Numbered from the stretch's first letter, positions 1-8,410 are shown. The stretch is 55,796 nt of DNA from Tissierellia bacterium (GCA_030535395.1 JAUNLK010000012.1:1-55796); one strand, 5' to 3'. Numbers and translations: made by a program. The notes: generated by a model from the sequence alone, not told the origin.

Positions 1-55
1 TTTCAACGCAAATACCCCCTCTACTGGTTTGTCCAGTAAAGGGGGTACGTTTCAT
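1..55. repeat. 55-bp repeat, copy A (inverted relative to copy B at 53657)
   Basis: Bases 1-55 are the exact reverse complement of 53657-53711. The repeat contains a hairpin (arms ACCCCC..TACTGG and CCAGTA..GGGGGT around ACAAA) plus conserved flanks outside the hairpin, so it is a duplicated module rather than two chance terminators. In both places it lies at the 3' end of a gene and in the same orientation to that gene. Here it supplies the last ten codons and the stop of the secreted-protein gene. The copy may extend past the left window edge. There is no T-run, so a terminator role is uncertain. Confidence 0.85.
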
Positions 56-1451
56 ACAGCCGGGGGATTTTTAAAGTGAGCTCCCCATTTTCTTCCGTGA
101 GATAGAGGTCGTAGGTCAAGAGATAGGGGTGAAAGTAATAGGGCTTCCCATCAATGGTCTGATAATAATAGACGACATTGAGAGAATTGCTGTTTACTTC
201 AATTTTGTCAGAAAAATCGAAGGAAGCCACGCCATCCCAGCTGCATGATTCAGCCGTATAGGTCATGTATTTAGATATTGACCTACGCTCTCCATTCAAA
301 TCAATGTGAAGCTTGTGCTCCACCTGAAAGTCCTTTAATCCCCAGTTTTCAAAATCAAAGAATTCACTGTACTTCTGATTGGATGAAAAATGATTGGAGT
401 AAACAGCATGTATATTTTCATATACACTAAATTCGGGACGACTCAGGTCAAAGCTGAGGTAATATTTTTCCCCATCTTTCTCCGTTTCTCCCAATGGCAC
501 AGTAATTGTTTCGGAAGAGTTTCCCTTTCCAACAGCTGAAACAGGAGCAAAATCTCCAATTTCCAAGGAGGGTGGCGCTTCCACTGCTTCCTCTTCAGAT
601 TTAAAGAGGAGTTCCTTGGCTCTGTTCAACAGGCCCAGGGCTCCCTCCAGCGGTCTCTTTTCCTCCTTGGGGTTGGACTCTTCCAGGGGAGTTTTTTCCT
701 CTACTTGGGTTTTCTCTTCCACCGTGGAGGGGTTTTTCTCCACTTTCCCCTTGGGTGTCTCAGTGGTTTTTTCCCCTTTTTCGGAGGCCTTTTCTTCTTC
801 TTTTTTAGGGGCCTTTTCCCCTTCTTTGGAGATCTCCTCCCCTTTTTCCGGAATCTTATCCCCTTTTTCCAGCTTGGGCGTCTCTTTTTCCCGTTCACTA
901 TGTAGCTTGGCTTGCGCATCTTCTGCTGCCTGGGAATTTGGGTCAGTGACTTCCTTTTCTGCAACTGACGCCTCTTTGGATGGAGTTTCCGTGTTTAGGA
1001 CGGAGATCTGAACCCCCTCCGGCCCCTCCAATACCATGCCGTCCCCTGCTTTTTTCAGGCGGAGAACATAGGACAATTTTTCATCTTGGCGAGTAAACTG
1101 AGTTGCCTCATAGGTTTCAATTTTCACCTGAGCCGAGGATAATTCTAGATTTTCAAAGGTGATTTTTCCCTTTGGAGCGGTCTCGTGGTCAAGGGCCATG
1201 GTTTTTCGCTGCAGCTCTTGCCCCTCTTCCTCAAGAATAAATTCCAGTAAAATGATTTCTCCGCTCTCAGAATTTAATTCCGACGGGAGTTTCTCCTTCA
1301 GTTCCTGAAGATCCACCTCTAAGCGCAGATCTGCTTTGGCAGATACAGCCTCAGCAAAAACCAGGGCCGAAGGGCTCAAATAGCTCAAAAGCAGGATGAA
1401 TACATAGAGGATTAAAATACCTGCTCTCTCCATTTTTTTGTCGATGGTCAA
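21..1451 (-). CDS. Secreted Lys/Glu/Pro-rich protein, function unknown
   Basis: 476 residues. The N terminus has a signal peptide: a short basic stretch, a hydrophobic core near residues 10-32 and a likely cleavage site after Ala-Glu-Ala. A globular part follows (about 40-170), then a charged low-complexity linker rich in Glu, Lys and Pro (about 180-270), then a C-terminal domain (about 300-476) rich in Tyr, Phe and Asp that I do not recognise. The start is taken as TTG at 1451 because GGGAGGGG lies about seven bases upstream; ATG at 1433 is an alternative with a poorer ribosome site. The last ten residues and stop lie inside the 55-bp repeat, which suggests that the original C terminus was replaced. 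The layout resembles a cell-wall-spanning surface protein, but there is no LPXTG or SLH motif. Function not assigned. Confidence 0.75.
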   Translation of the reverse strand: MTIDKKMERAGILILYVFILLLSYLSPSALVFAEAVSAKADLRLEVDLQELKEKLPSELNSESGEIILLEFILEEEGQELQRKTMALDHETAPKGKITFENLELSSAQVKIETYEATQFTRQDEKLSYVLRLKKAGDGMVLEGPEGVQISVLNTETPSKEASVAEKEVTDPNSQAAEDAQAKLHSEREKETPKLEKGDKIPEKGEEISKEGEKAPKKEEEKASEKGEKTTETPKGKVEKNPSTVEEKTQVEEKTPLEESNPKEEKRPLEGALGLLNRAKELLFKSEEEAVEAPPSLEIGDFAPVSAVGKGNSSETITVPLGETEKDGEKYYLSFDLSRPEFSVYENIHAVYSNHFSSNQKYSEFFDFENWGLKDFQVEHKLHIDLNGERRSISKYMTYTAESCSWDGVASFDFSDKIEVNSNSLNVVYYYQTIDGKPYYFHPYLLTYDLYLTEENGELTLKIPRLYETYPLYWTNQ

Positions 1452-1720
1452 TTTCTACCCCTCCCAAAAAAACATTGAATCAAAAAGGCGAAAAACTTAC
1501 TAACAAAGATAACGTTTGATGACGTTACTGTTTATATGTATAAACCTATAGATACCTATAGGTTTACTTGTTGTAACATTTTTATCACATCATTTTACCT
1601 AAGTCTACCTTCTTTGAAGATTTTAATTTTTCCCAAAACTATGTATCATTCATTTGCCAATGTATAAATCTAAAATACGATATTTTTTTGAGGTTAAAAC
1701 CTACTATATACATCGGCACA
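1452..1720. other. AT-rich intergenic region with a palindrome
   Basis: No gene seen. It must hold the promoter of the secreted-protein gene to its left. A 10-bp perfect inverted repeat (TAAACCTATA, 6-base spacer, TATAGGTTTA) lies at 1541-1566, and a shorter AACG..CGTT pair at 1511-1526. Either could be an operator; no convincing -35/-10 pair was found. Confidence 0.4.
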
Positions 1721-1721
1721 A

Positions 1722-1746
1722 TAAAAAAACCTCCCCGTGGGGAGGT
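1722..1746 (-). terminator. Rho-independent terminator of the DUF4342 gene
   Basis: Read on the minus strand: CCTCCCC, two-base loop, GGGGAGG, then a run of T. It starts 15 bases after the stop of the gene at 1761-2225. Confidence 0.9.
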
Positions 1747-1760
1747 GATTCTGTGTCTGC

Positions 1761-2225
1761 TTATCTCATTCTGTGTTTGTTGGTGATGTAGTCTTTTACG
1801 TTGATGGCTTCGCCGTTTTCCAGGTAGACGTAGAATTCGTAGCGGTTGAGGATGCCGATGCCCAGGCCGATGAGGGCGGCCAGGGGGACGTAGATGGTGA
1901 AGAAGCCGCCGATGACCATGGATACGTTGAGGATGACGGTGTCCTTTTCGTCCATGACCACCAGTCTTGTGGCGTTGCCTTTGTCCCAGATTTCTTTGAC
2001 TGCTGAGATGATTTCTTCGCCGAAGTTGTTCACGGCGTCGTTGATGTCTTCCACTCGTGAGGTGGCCTTGTGTTTGTAGTCTTCTTCCTCTTTGCTCTCT
2101 CCGCTCATAATGAGTTGTATGGCTTGGTCCACATCTCCATCGGTGGTGAGGAGGGCCTCCCTCACTCTATTGTAGTCGGCCCCGGTGACGGAGATTACGT
2201 AGTCGATTTTTTCCATGGAAATCAT
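1761..2225 (-). CDS. DUF4342 protein with N-terminal UBA-like helix bundle
   Basis: 154 residues. The first 40 or so residues (GADYNRVREAL..GDVDQAIQLI) have the pattern of a UBA/EF-Ts type three-helix module that recognises proteins or nascent chains. Residues about 60-154 match the DUF4342 pattern: an amphipathic helix ending in WDKGNATRLVV, a short beta stretch, then a hydrophobic Gly/Ala-rich segment (VSMVIGGFF..LAALIGLGIGI) that could be one membrane hairpin. AAGGAGG sits seven bases before the ATG. It is a single gene with its own terminator. DUF4342 has no established biochemical function, so only membrane association is suggested. Confidence 0.75.
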   Translation of the reverse strand: MISMEKIDYVISVTGADYNRVREALLTTDGDVDQAIQLIMSGESKEEEDYKHKATSRVEDINDAVNNFGEEIISAVKEIWDKGNATRLVVMDEKDTVILNVSMVIGGFFTIYVPLAALIGLGIGILNRYEFYVYLENGEAINVKDYITNKHRMR

Positions 2226-2308
2226 ATTTCATCCTCCTTAGGTAGTAAGTAGCTCTGCACTGCAATTGTACCCGAGAATTTTGCCTTCCACCGGATTTTG
2301 ATCTTTCT

Positions 2309-3199
2309 TTACTTTTTCTTATGACAATTGCCAAATATGTTCTGGCATATTCTGTGGCCCGTTGGGGTTCCCGCCAGGCCCCCCACTCCCGTCTCTCTCA
2401 GGGATTCGTCCATGGCATCTCCCACTTCCTTCATGGCCTGGCAGACTTCTTCGAAGGGGATGATGCTGGTGGTGCCCGCCAGGGCGAGGTCGGCGGAGAT
2501 TCTGGCGTTGTTCACTCCGCTGGCGTTTCGGAAGGTGCAGGGGTACTGGACCAGGCCCCCGATGGGATCGCAGACCAGGCCCAGGATGTTGACTATGGCG
2601 ATGCTGGCGGCCTGGAAGACCTGGTCCACGCTGCCGCCAAAGAGCTCCACCAGGGCCCCGGCGGCCATGGCGGAGGCGGCGCCGCACTCGGCCTGGCAGC
2701 CTCCCTCGGAGCCTGCGAAGGTGGCGTAGCCCCCGATGAACTGGCCCACACAGGCGGCCACCATGAGGCCCCGGGCCAGGTCCTCGTCACTGGCGCCCAG
2801 TTTTTCCCGGGCGGTGTAGAGGGCCGCCGGCACGATTCCCGAGGAGCCCGCCGTGGGGGCCGCCACGATTTTCCCCATGCCGGAGTTGGTCTCGAAGGTG
2901 GAGAAGGCCCGGGCCATGGCCTCCAAAGTCTCCTTATCGGTGACGTGGATGCGATCCTCTTGGGCGTAGTCCCAGGTCTTTTTGGCGAAGTCGTCGATGA
3001 TGCCGTGATCCAGTTGGGAGCCGCTCTCCAGGGTGGCCCGGCTGGATGCTTCCATAATGGATGCGAGATTCAGGAATTGTTCCATGATCTCTTCCGGGGG
3101 AACTCTCTGCTCCTCTGCCTCCGTCTGGAGGATGTACTCCGATACCGTCCATTGCCGCTCTTCGCAGAGGGCCTTCAGTTGTGCAACTGTCTTAATCAT
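2309..3199 (-). CDS. sdaAA: L-serine dehydratase, iron-sulfur, alpha subunit
   Basis: 296 residues, the normal length for the separate alpha subunit of the oxygen-sensitive [4Fe-4S] L-serine dehydratase of Bacillota and anaerobes. It deaminates L-serine to pyruvate and ammonia in the cytoplasm. Family signatures seen: APTAGSSGIVPA near residue 114, cysteines at 168 and 172 (EGGCQAEC) and at 210 and 221 (VCDPIGG..YPCTF), which include the cluster ligands. The ATG overlaps the end of sdaAB by eight bases, so the two subunits are translationally coupled. No terminator was seen in the 83 bases before the next gene. Confidence 0.96.
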   Translation of the reverse strand: MIKTVAQLKALCEERQWTVSEYILQTEAEEQRVPPEEIMEQFLNLASIMEASSRATLESGSQLDHGIIDDFAKKTWDYAQEDRIHVTDKETLEAMARAFSTFETNSGMGKIVAAPTAGSSGIVPAALYTAREKLGASDEDLARGLMVAACVGQFIGGYATFAGSEGGCQAECGAASAMAAGALVELFGGSVDQVFQAASIAIVNILGLVCDPIGGLVQYPCTFRNASGVNNARISADLALAGTTSIIPFEEVCQAMKEVGDAMDESLRETGVGGLAGTPTGHRICQNIFGNCHKKK

Positions 3200-3875
3200 G
3201 GATCTCTTCCCCTTTAATCAGATCTATGTATTTTCCAAAGATAAAGGCTTCACTGCCCAGGATTTCCTCCACCACATCGTCTGCCAGAGCTTCGGTGGTC
3301 TCCACCACCAAAGTCACCAGATCCTCCTCCTTCTTGGTCTCCATGGACTCGATATTGTAGCCCCTGCCCGAGAGAATGGTGGAGACATAGCTGATGATGC
3401 CCCGCTGCTCGTGGTACTGGAGGATGAGGGTGGGGAAGCTGTTGTCGAAGGAGATTTCGATGTCATTGATGGCAATGATCTCGATGCTCCCGCCCCCCAC
3501 GGAGGAGCCGGTGACGGAGATGAGCTCCCCCCCTTCCAGGGTGAAGTCCATCCGCACGGTATTGGGGTGGACCTCCCCCAAGTCCGCCGGGAGGAAGCGG
3601 TACTCTATCCCCGCCTCGGCGGCGATGGTGAAGGCATTGCGCATTCTCTCGTCCTGGGGGCCGATGCCGCAGATTCCCGCCACCAGGGCCATGTCGGTGC
3701 CGTGGCCCCGATAGGTGGCTTTGAAGGAGCCGTGGAGGTGGAAGTCCACCTGGCTGAATTCTTTTCCCACAATTTTCCGCCCCGCCAGGGCAATGGCGCA
3801 GGCCCCTGCGGTGTGTGAGGACGACGGCCCAATGAGGACGGGGCCGATGACGTCAAAGGCTTTTAGTTTTTTCAT
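3192..3875 (-). CDS. sdaAB: L-serine dehydratase, iron-sulfur, beta subunit
   Basis: 227 residues. The N-terminal SDH beta domain has the typical FDVIGPVLIGPSSSHTAGA signature at residues 6-24, and the C-terminal part (about 150-220) is an ACT-like regulatory domain (TLILQYHEQRGIISYVSTIL). The frame is open for another 1.1 kb upstream, but that stretch is antisense to pyrC and meaningless; ATG at 3875 is preceded by GGAGG and fits the family start. It forms the active enzyme with sdaAA. The promoter is the mirror-symmetric region at 3904-3950, giving a leader of about 22 bases. Confidence 0.95.
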   Translation of the reverse strand: MKKLKAFDVIGPVLIGPSSSHTAGACAIALAGRKIVGKEFSQVDFHLHGSFKATYRGHGTDMALVAGICGIGPQDERMRNAFTIAAEAGIEYRFLPADLGEVHPNTVRMDFTLEGGELISVTGSSVGGGSIEIIAINDIEISFDNSFPTLILQYHEQRGIISYVSTILSGRGYNIESMETKKEEDLVTLVVETTEALADDVVEEILGSEAFIFGKYIDLIKGEEIHD

Positions 3876-3903
3876 ATTTCCCTCCGTGGCGTAGCTTTTT
3901 TGT

Positions 3904-3950
3904 ATTGTACCACAGGGCGGGGCCCCTTCCTCAAGGCCCTGTGCTACAAT
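3904..3950. promoter_or_regulatory. Mirror-symmetric divergent promoters of sdaAB and pyrC
   Basis: A 15-bp inverted repeat, ATTGTACCACAGGGC (3904-3918) and GCCCTGTGCTACAAT (3936-3950), has one mismatch. Each outer end reads outward as TGnTACAAT, an extended -10 element. The rightward -10 ends seven bases before the pyrC ATG; the leftward -10 lies 29 bases before the sdaAB ATG. No good -35 is seen for pyrC; a TTGAGG lies 19 bases upstream of the leftward -10. Neither transcript would contain the repeat, so it acts as DNA, not as an RNA hairpin. Confidence 0.6.
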
Positions 3951-3956
3951 ATTCTC

Positions 3957-5216
3957 ATGACTACCTACACTATTCTTGGGGCCCACTGCTTCGACCCCAT
4001 CCAAAACATCGACACCGTGGCAGACATTGTAGTTGAAGACGGCATAATCGCAGAAATTGGAAGCCCTGAGGTGCGGGGCAGCCTCATTGACGGGAAGGGG
4101 GCCACCCTCTTTCCGGGCTTTGTGGACGTCCACGTCCACTTGAGGGACCCCGGTTTCCCCGAAAAGGAGACCATGGAAACCGCGGCTCTGGGAGCCCTCA
4201 AGGGGGGCTACACCCACTTGGTGGCCATGGCTAATACCAGCCCCACCATGGATAGCCCCGAGCTCATTGGCGAATTTTACCGGAAGGCCGAAGGGGCCCC
4301 GGTCCACCTCTACACCGTGGCCGCCCTCACCCAAGGCCTCGCCGGGGCCGAGCTCTCGGACCTTCCCGCCTGTAAGGAGGCCGGGGCCGTGGGCTTTTCC
4401 GACGACGGCAAGCCCATTGCCCAGGAGAGCCTCTTCCGGAGGGGCCTTGGAAAGGCCAGTGGCCTGGGCCTTCCCGTGAGCCTCCACGAGGAGGACCCGG
4501 CTCAGATCACCCTGGCGGGGATCAATGACCAGCAGGGGAAACTCATGGGTCTGGGGGGCGCCCCCATCTCCTCGGAGGTGGACTTCATCCGCCGGGACCT
4601 GGAGGGCCTTCAGGAGGGAGAGCGCCTGGACATCCAGCACATTTCCACCGCAGAGGGGGCCCAGCTGGTGGCCGAGGCCCACGCTCGGGGCCACGAAGTT
4701 TTGGGGGAAATCACCCCCCATCACCTCCTCCTCACCCAAGAGGCCGTGGCCCAGTACGGCACCCTGGCCAAGATGAATCCCCCCCTCAGAAGGGAGGAGG
4801 ACTGTGAGGCCCTCATCCAGTTTCTCAGGCGGGAGCCCTTTGTGGTGGCCACCGACCACGCCCCCCACACCCAGGAGGAGAAGGAGCTCCCCTTCCCCGA
4901 GGCCCCCTCGGGGATCATTGGCCTGGAGACGGCCTTCCCCCTCCTCTACACCCATCTGGTGTTGAAGGGGAAGATCAGCCTCGAAGAGCTCATCGCCGCC
5001 ATGACCCACCGCCCCGCCGCCTTCTACCAGCTCCCCTATGGGGGACTTGCCGTGGGGGCCGAGGCCAGTTTCACCCTGGTGGACTTAGAGAGGGAGGAAA
5101 CCATCCGCCGGGACTACTTCCACAGCAAGAGCAGCAACAGCCCCTTTGTGGACTGGACCGTCCGGGGAAAGATCCTGGGCACCTTTGCCAAGGGAAAGTA
5201 CCACCCCATGGTGTGA
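3957..5216 (+). CDS. pyrC: Dihydroorotase (pyrimidine synthesis)
   Basis: 419 residues, the usual size of bacterial multi-domain type dihydroorotase. It cyclises N-carbamoyl-aspartate to dihydroorotate in UMP synthesis. Seen: metal ligands in DVHVHLRDPG (about residues 58-67), ANTSPTMD, LHEED, and VATDHAPHT with the catalytic Asp, followed by GIIGLETAFPLLYT typical of the family. The ATG at 3957 matches the family N terminus but has no ribosome-binding site; an extended -10 (TGCTACAAT) ends six bases upstream, so the mRNA probably starts at or next to the ATG (leaderless). No other pyr gene is nearby, so it is a stand-alone locus divergent from serine dehydratase. Confidence 0.95.
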   Translation: MTTYTILGAHCFDPIQNIDTVADIVVEDGIIAEIGSPEVRGSLIDGKGATLFPGFVDVHVHLRDPGFPEKETMETAALGALKGGYTHLVAMANTSPTMDSPELIGEFYRKAEGAPVHLYTVAALTQGLAGAELSDLPACKEAGAVGFSDDGKPIAQESLFRRGLGKASGLGLPVSLHEEDPAQITLAGINDQQGKLMGLGGAPISSEVDFIRRDLEGLQEGERLDIQHISTAEGAQLVAEAHARGHEVLGEITPHHLLLTQEAVAQYGTLAKMNPPLRREEDCEALIQFLRREPFVVATDHAPHTQEEKELPFPEAPSGIIGLETAFPLLYTHLVLKGKISLEELIAAMTHRPAAFYQLPYGGLAVGAEASFTLVDLEREETIRRDYFHSKSSNSPFVDWTVRGKILGTFAKGKYHPMV

Positions 5217-5365
5217 GGACACTGGGCCGGTCCCCTTTGGAGACTTTGAAAACCTGGGGGAGAATTCCACTTCAAAGTACTTGCCACGAAATGGGGAGGG
5301 CCCAACGCCCGCCCTTTTCCAGGAGCTGAAATATCTTTTATCATCCCAAAGGGTGACGCAGAAAC

Positions 5366-5402
5366 AAAAAAATCCCGAAGCAATTTGCCTCGGGATTTTT
5401 CA
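5366..5402. terminator. Bidirectional terminator between pyrC and the ABC operon
   Basis: AAAAATCCCGAAG and CTCGGGATTTTT flank an eight-base loop; A- and T-runs on both sides serve the two converging transcripts. Confidence 0.9.
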
Positions 5403-5414
5403 ATTGGGGGGGAG

Positions 5415-6296
5415 CTAGAGTTGTCCGCCCTCTACCACCATCTCCTCGGGATCGGCGTCGGGGCCGTAGGTGGGACGGAGGGTCTTTTCGTAGGCGGCGT
5501 GGAAGAATTGTTCCTCGCCCAGTTTTTTAATGGTGTCGTTGATGAAGTTCAAGAGCTCTTCATTGCCCATTTGCACTGCGGGGGCGATGGCATCCACCTC
5601 ACCCAAGTCGCCAATGCCCACGGCAAAGCCGGGATTTTCCATGGCCCAGGCCAGAACTTCCGTGTTGTCGGTGCTCAGGGCATCCCCGCGGCCGTCCAGG
5701 AGGGCACTGTATGCCTCGGCGTATTGGTCGAATTTTACCAGTTCCACTTCGGGGTGGTTTTCCGTGAAGTAGGTCTCGGCGGTGGTACCCTTACTGATGA
5801 TGAGCTTTTTGCCATCCAGCTGGGCCACATCGGTGATGAGGGCATCCTCAGGGGAAACCACGCCCAGGGCCACTTTCATATAGGGCAGGGCGAAGTCCAC
5901 TTGCTCAGCCCGCTCCTCGGTGACGGTGAAATTGGCCAGGATGATGTCCACCTTATTGCTCACCAAAAATTCCACTCGGGAAGCGGCTTCCACGGGCACA
6001 TACTCGGCCTCCACGCCCAGGGCCTCGGCCAGGGCATTGCCCAGCTCGATGTCGTAGCCTTGGAAGTCCCCGTTTTCATCCACATAGCCAAAAGGCTTCT
6101 TGTCGCTGAAGACCCCCATGGTGAGTTTGCCCGATTCTTTGATCTCATCGATGGTCCGGGCTGTGCCGCCGCCCTCGGGGGCAGCTTCCCCGTCCCCGGC
6201 TCCAGTACAGGCCACTGCGGTGACCACAACCAGGGCCAATAGGGCCAGCATTTTTCCCATTCCTGCCAATTTCTTCCAGAATTTTTTGTTGTTCAT
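5415..6296 (-). CDS. Cysteine/polar amino acid ABC transporter, binding lipoprotein (CjaA-like)
   Basis: 293 residues. Signal peptide with lipobox TAVAC, so it is lipid-anchored outside the membrane. The rest is a solute-binding protein of family 3 (SBP_bac_3): PFGYVDENGDFQGYDIEL, SNKVDIILANFTVT, RAEQVDFALPYMKVALGV and a GTTAETYF segment. These blocks resemble, as I remember it, the Campylobacter CjaA cysteine-binding protein more than glutamine-binding proteins, including the ending VVEGGQ. Start at 6296 chosen for GAGGGAGG upstream and for the signal peptide. Last gene of a four-gene operon (permease, permease, ATPase, binding protein). Cysteine as substrate is an inference, supported by the Cys-codon leader peptide at 8456-8605. 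Confidence 0.9.
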   Translation of the reverse strand: MNNKKFWKKLAGMGKMLALLALVVVTAVACTGAGDGEAAPEGGGTARTIDEIKESGKLTMGVFSDKKPFGYVDENGDFQGYDIELGNALAEALGVEAEYVPVEAASRVEFLVSNKVDIILANFTVTEERAEQVDFALPYMKVALGVVSPEDALITDVAQLDGKKLIISKGTTAETYFTENHPEVELVKFDQYAEAYSALLDGRGDALSTDNTEVLAWAMENPGFAVGIGDLGEVDAIAPAVQMGNEELLNFINDTIKKLGEEQFFHAAYEKTLRPTYGPDADPEEMVVEGGQL

Positions 6297-6325
6297 GAGA
6301 ACCTCCCTCTCATCACAGTGAAACA

Positions 6326-7075
6326 CTACAGATCGGAATAATCGAATCCCTTTAAAAATTCCTGAGCCCGCTCACTCTTCGGTTGGGTGAAGAAGGTCTC
6401 GGGATCGGAAATTTCCACAATATTGCCCTTGTCCATAAACACAATTCGGTCAGCAATGACCCGGGCGAAGTCCATCTGGTGGGTGACCATAATCATGGTG
6501 CGCCCCTCCCGGGCCAGCTCCGAAATCACCACCAAGACTTCCTTGACCATCTCGGGGTCCAGGGCCGCCGTCACCTCATCAAAGAGGAGAATCTCCGGCT
6601 CCATGAGGAGGGCCCGGACAATGGCCACCCTCTGTTTTTGACCCCCCGAGAGTTCTCGGGGAAAGGCCTCCTTCTTCTCGGAAAGTTGCACCCGCTCCAG
6701 CCACTCAATGGCCTCGGCCTCCACCTCCTTGGGCTTCCTGCCCTGGGCCTTCACCGGCCCCAGGAGGAGATTGCCCATGACATTTAAGTGGGGGAAGAGC
6801 TCGTAGGACTGGAAGACCATGCCCACTCGCTCCCGGACTTTGCTGAGTTTCATATTGTTTCCATGAATGTCCTCGCCGTCCAGGAGGATTTCTCCCCCTT
6901 GAATGTCCTCCAGACCGTTCAAGGTCCGGAGCAGGGTGGATTTTCCACAGCCGGAGGGGCCGATGATCACCACCACCTCTCCCTGCTCCACCGAGAGGGA
7001 CAGGCCCCGGAGGACCTCCCGATGGTCAAATTCCTTCACTACATTCTTCACTTCTAGGATACTCAATTGCTCCAT
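6326..7075 (-). CDS. Polar amino acid ABC transporter, ATP-binding protein
   Basis: About 249 residues. Complete nucleotide-binding domain: Walker A GPSGCGKST, Q-loop FQSYELFPHLNV, signature LSGGQKQR, Walker B ILLFDEVTAALDPE and the switch His in MVTHQMDFA. This is the GlnQ/HisP/ArtP type that drives polar amino acid uptake. The ATG at 7075 is nearly on top of the GGAAGGGAG ribosome site; a TTG three codons on (7066) would have better spacing. It overlaps the permease gene by 13 bases. Confidence 0.93.
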   Translation of the reverse strand: MEQLSILEVKNVVKEFDHREVLRGLSLSVEQGEVVVIIGPSGCGKSTLLRTLNGLEDIQGGEILLDGEDIHGNNMKLSKVRERVGMVFQSYELFPHLNVMGNLLLGPVKAQGRKPKEVEAEAIEWLERVQLSEKKEAFPRELSGGQKQRVAIVRALLMEPEILLFDEVTAALDPEMVKEVLVVISELAREGRTMIMVTHQMDFARVIADRIVFMDKGNIVEISDPETFFTQPKSERAQEFLKGFDYSDL

Positions 7076-7740
7076 CTCCCTTCCAAATGCTCCGCCCACT
7101 TTGAAAGGGGAAAACATAAGAGAAAATATAGGACTAAAACGGCCAGATACAGCCATAGGGCGGCGTTGGGAATGGTGAGCCGCTGGGCCTCAATGATTTG
7201 CTGGGCCACTTTGGTCACCTCTACCACGCCTATGAGGACGATGAGAGAGGTGGTTTTGATCATGCGGGTCACCAGATTCATGGCCTGGGGCAGGAGCCTC
7301 CGAAAGGCCTGGGGTAAAATCACAAAGCGGTAGATCTGAGTTTTGCTCAAGCTGAGGCTGGCTGCCGACTCCAATTGGTGGAGGGGAATGGAAGTAATGG
7401 CCCCCCGGACCAAGTCCGCCATCTCCCCGGCCCCCCAGAAGGTGAAGACAATCACCGCGGCCTGAAAGCCGCTCAGGTGGAGGCCCAGGGTACGGGCAAA
7501 GCCGAAGTAGACGATGAACAGCAGGACCAATTGGGGCATCAGCCGTCCAAATTCCAAGTAGATTTGGCTGACCCAGTGGACCACAGGGTTTTTGGAGGTC
7601 ATTACCACCCCCAGAATCACCCCTAAAATCATGGACAGACCCACCGAGAACACCGACACCGTGAGGGTGACGGCCAGGCCCTGAAACAGGCGAATCCAGG
7701 TGGATGCTTCAAGCAGCAGCTCGGGTCCCGTGCTGGCCAT
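7063..7740 (-). CDS. Polar amino acid ABC transporter permease (second)
   Basis: 225 residues, about five membrane segments. It has the HisM/GlnP permease fold, with the EAA loop (AASLSLSKTQIYRFVILPQAFRRLLPQAMN) that docks on the ATPase. AAGGAGG before ATG 7740. It overlaps the end of the other permease by 32 bases, so the two are coupled and probably form a heterodimer in the membrane. Confidence 0.93.
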   Translation of the reverse strand: MASTGPELLLEASTWIRLFQGLAVTLTVSVFSVGLSMILGVILGVVMTSKNPVVHWVSQIYLEFGRLMPQLVLLFIVYFGFARTLGLHLSGFQAAVIVFTFWGAGEMADLVRGAITSIPLHQLESAASLSLSKTQIYRFVILPQAFRRLLPQAMNLVTRMIKTTSLIVLIGVVEVTKVAQQIIEAQRLTIPNAALWLYLAVLVLYFLLCFPLSKWAEHLEGRWSN

Positions 7741-8380
7741 GGCGGAGCCTCCTTTCCAGGTATTTCATCAAGAAGGTAATGGGAAGTAAGAGAATGAGAT
7801 AGGAGATCACCAACAGGAGGAGGGCCTCATCCGTTTCGTAGTAGAGGCCAATGAGGTCCTTGGCCACATACATGAGATCGGCCAGGGCCACTGCGGAAAA
7901 TACCGAAGTCTCCTTGAGAAGAAAGATCACATTGCCGTGGAAACTGGGCATGGCCACGGAAATGGCCTGGGGCAGAATCACATAGCGGAAGACCTGGGCC
8001 CTGGACAGACCCACGGAGAGGGCCGCCTCCTCCTGATTGGGATCCACGGCATCGAGGCCCGCTCGGAAACTCTCGGCCATATAGCTCCCCCCCAGGAAGA
8101 TGAGGCCCACCACGGCGCAGACCTCGCTGCTCATGACAATGCCCACCTTGGGCAGCCCGAAGTACAGGAAAAACAGTTGAATGAGGAGAGGGGTATTTCT
8201 ACTGATCTCCACATAGATTCCAGCGATTTGATTGAGGACCGGCACCTTCTGCCGCCGAACCAGGGCCACCAAAAAGCCCAGGATCAGTGCCCCCAGTATC
8301 CCCGCCATCCCCAGGAAGAAAGTGATCTTGGCACCTTCCACATAGAGGGGTAGGAATCTGCGAATAAATTCCATATTCAT
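7709..8380 (-). CDS. Polar amino acid ABC transporter permease (first)
   Basis: 223 residues, about five membrane segments, with EAA loop (AALSVGLSRAQVFRYVILPQAISVAMPS). Start at 8380 is preceded by GGAGG at eight bases; ATG 8374 is also possible. It is the first structural gene of the operon, placed directly behind the attenuator-type terminator at 8411-8437, so its expression depends on readthrough or antitermination. Confidence 0.93.
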   Translation of the reverse strand: MNMEFIRRFLPLYVEGAKITFFLGMAGILGALILGFLVALVRRQKVPVLNQIAGIYVEISRNTPLLIQLFFLYFGLPKVGIVMSSEVCAVVGLIFLGGSYMAESFRAGLDAVDPNQEEAALSVGLSRAQVFRYVILPQAISVAMPSFHGNVIFLLKETSVFSAVALADLMYVAKDLIGLYYETDEALLLLVISYLILLLPITFLMKYLERRLRHGQHGTRAAA

Positions 8381-8410
8381 TGACCATGCCTCCAAACTTG
8401 TCCTGGCAAA

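Noticed and set aside
2321..3217. Long plus-strand frame over sdaAA
   Set aside because: Shadow of a well-conserved gene on the other strand; His/Gly-rich nonsense translation and no ribosome site.
3876..5009. Open frame extending sdaAB upstream by about 378 codons
   Set aside because: It is antisense to pyrC, has composition of a shadow frame, and sdaAB has its own ribosome site and family start at 3875.
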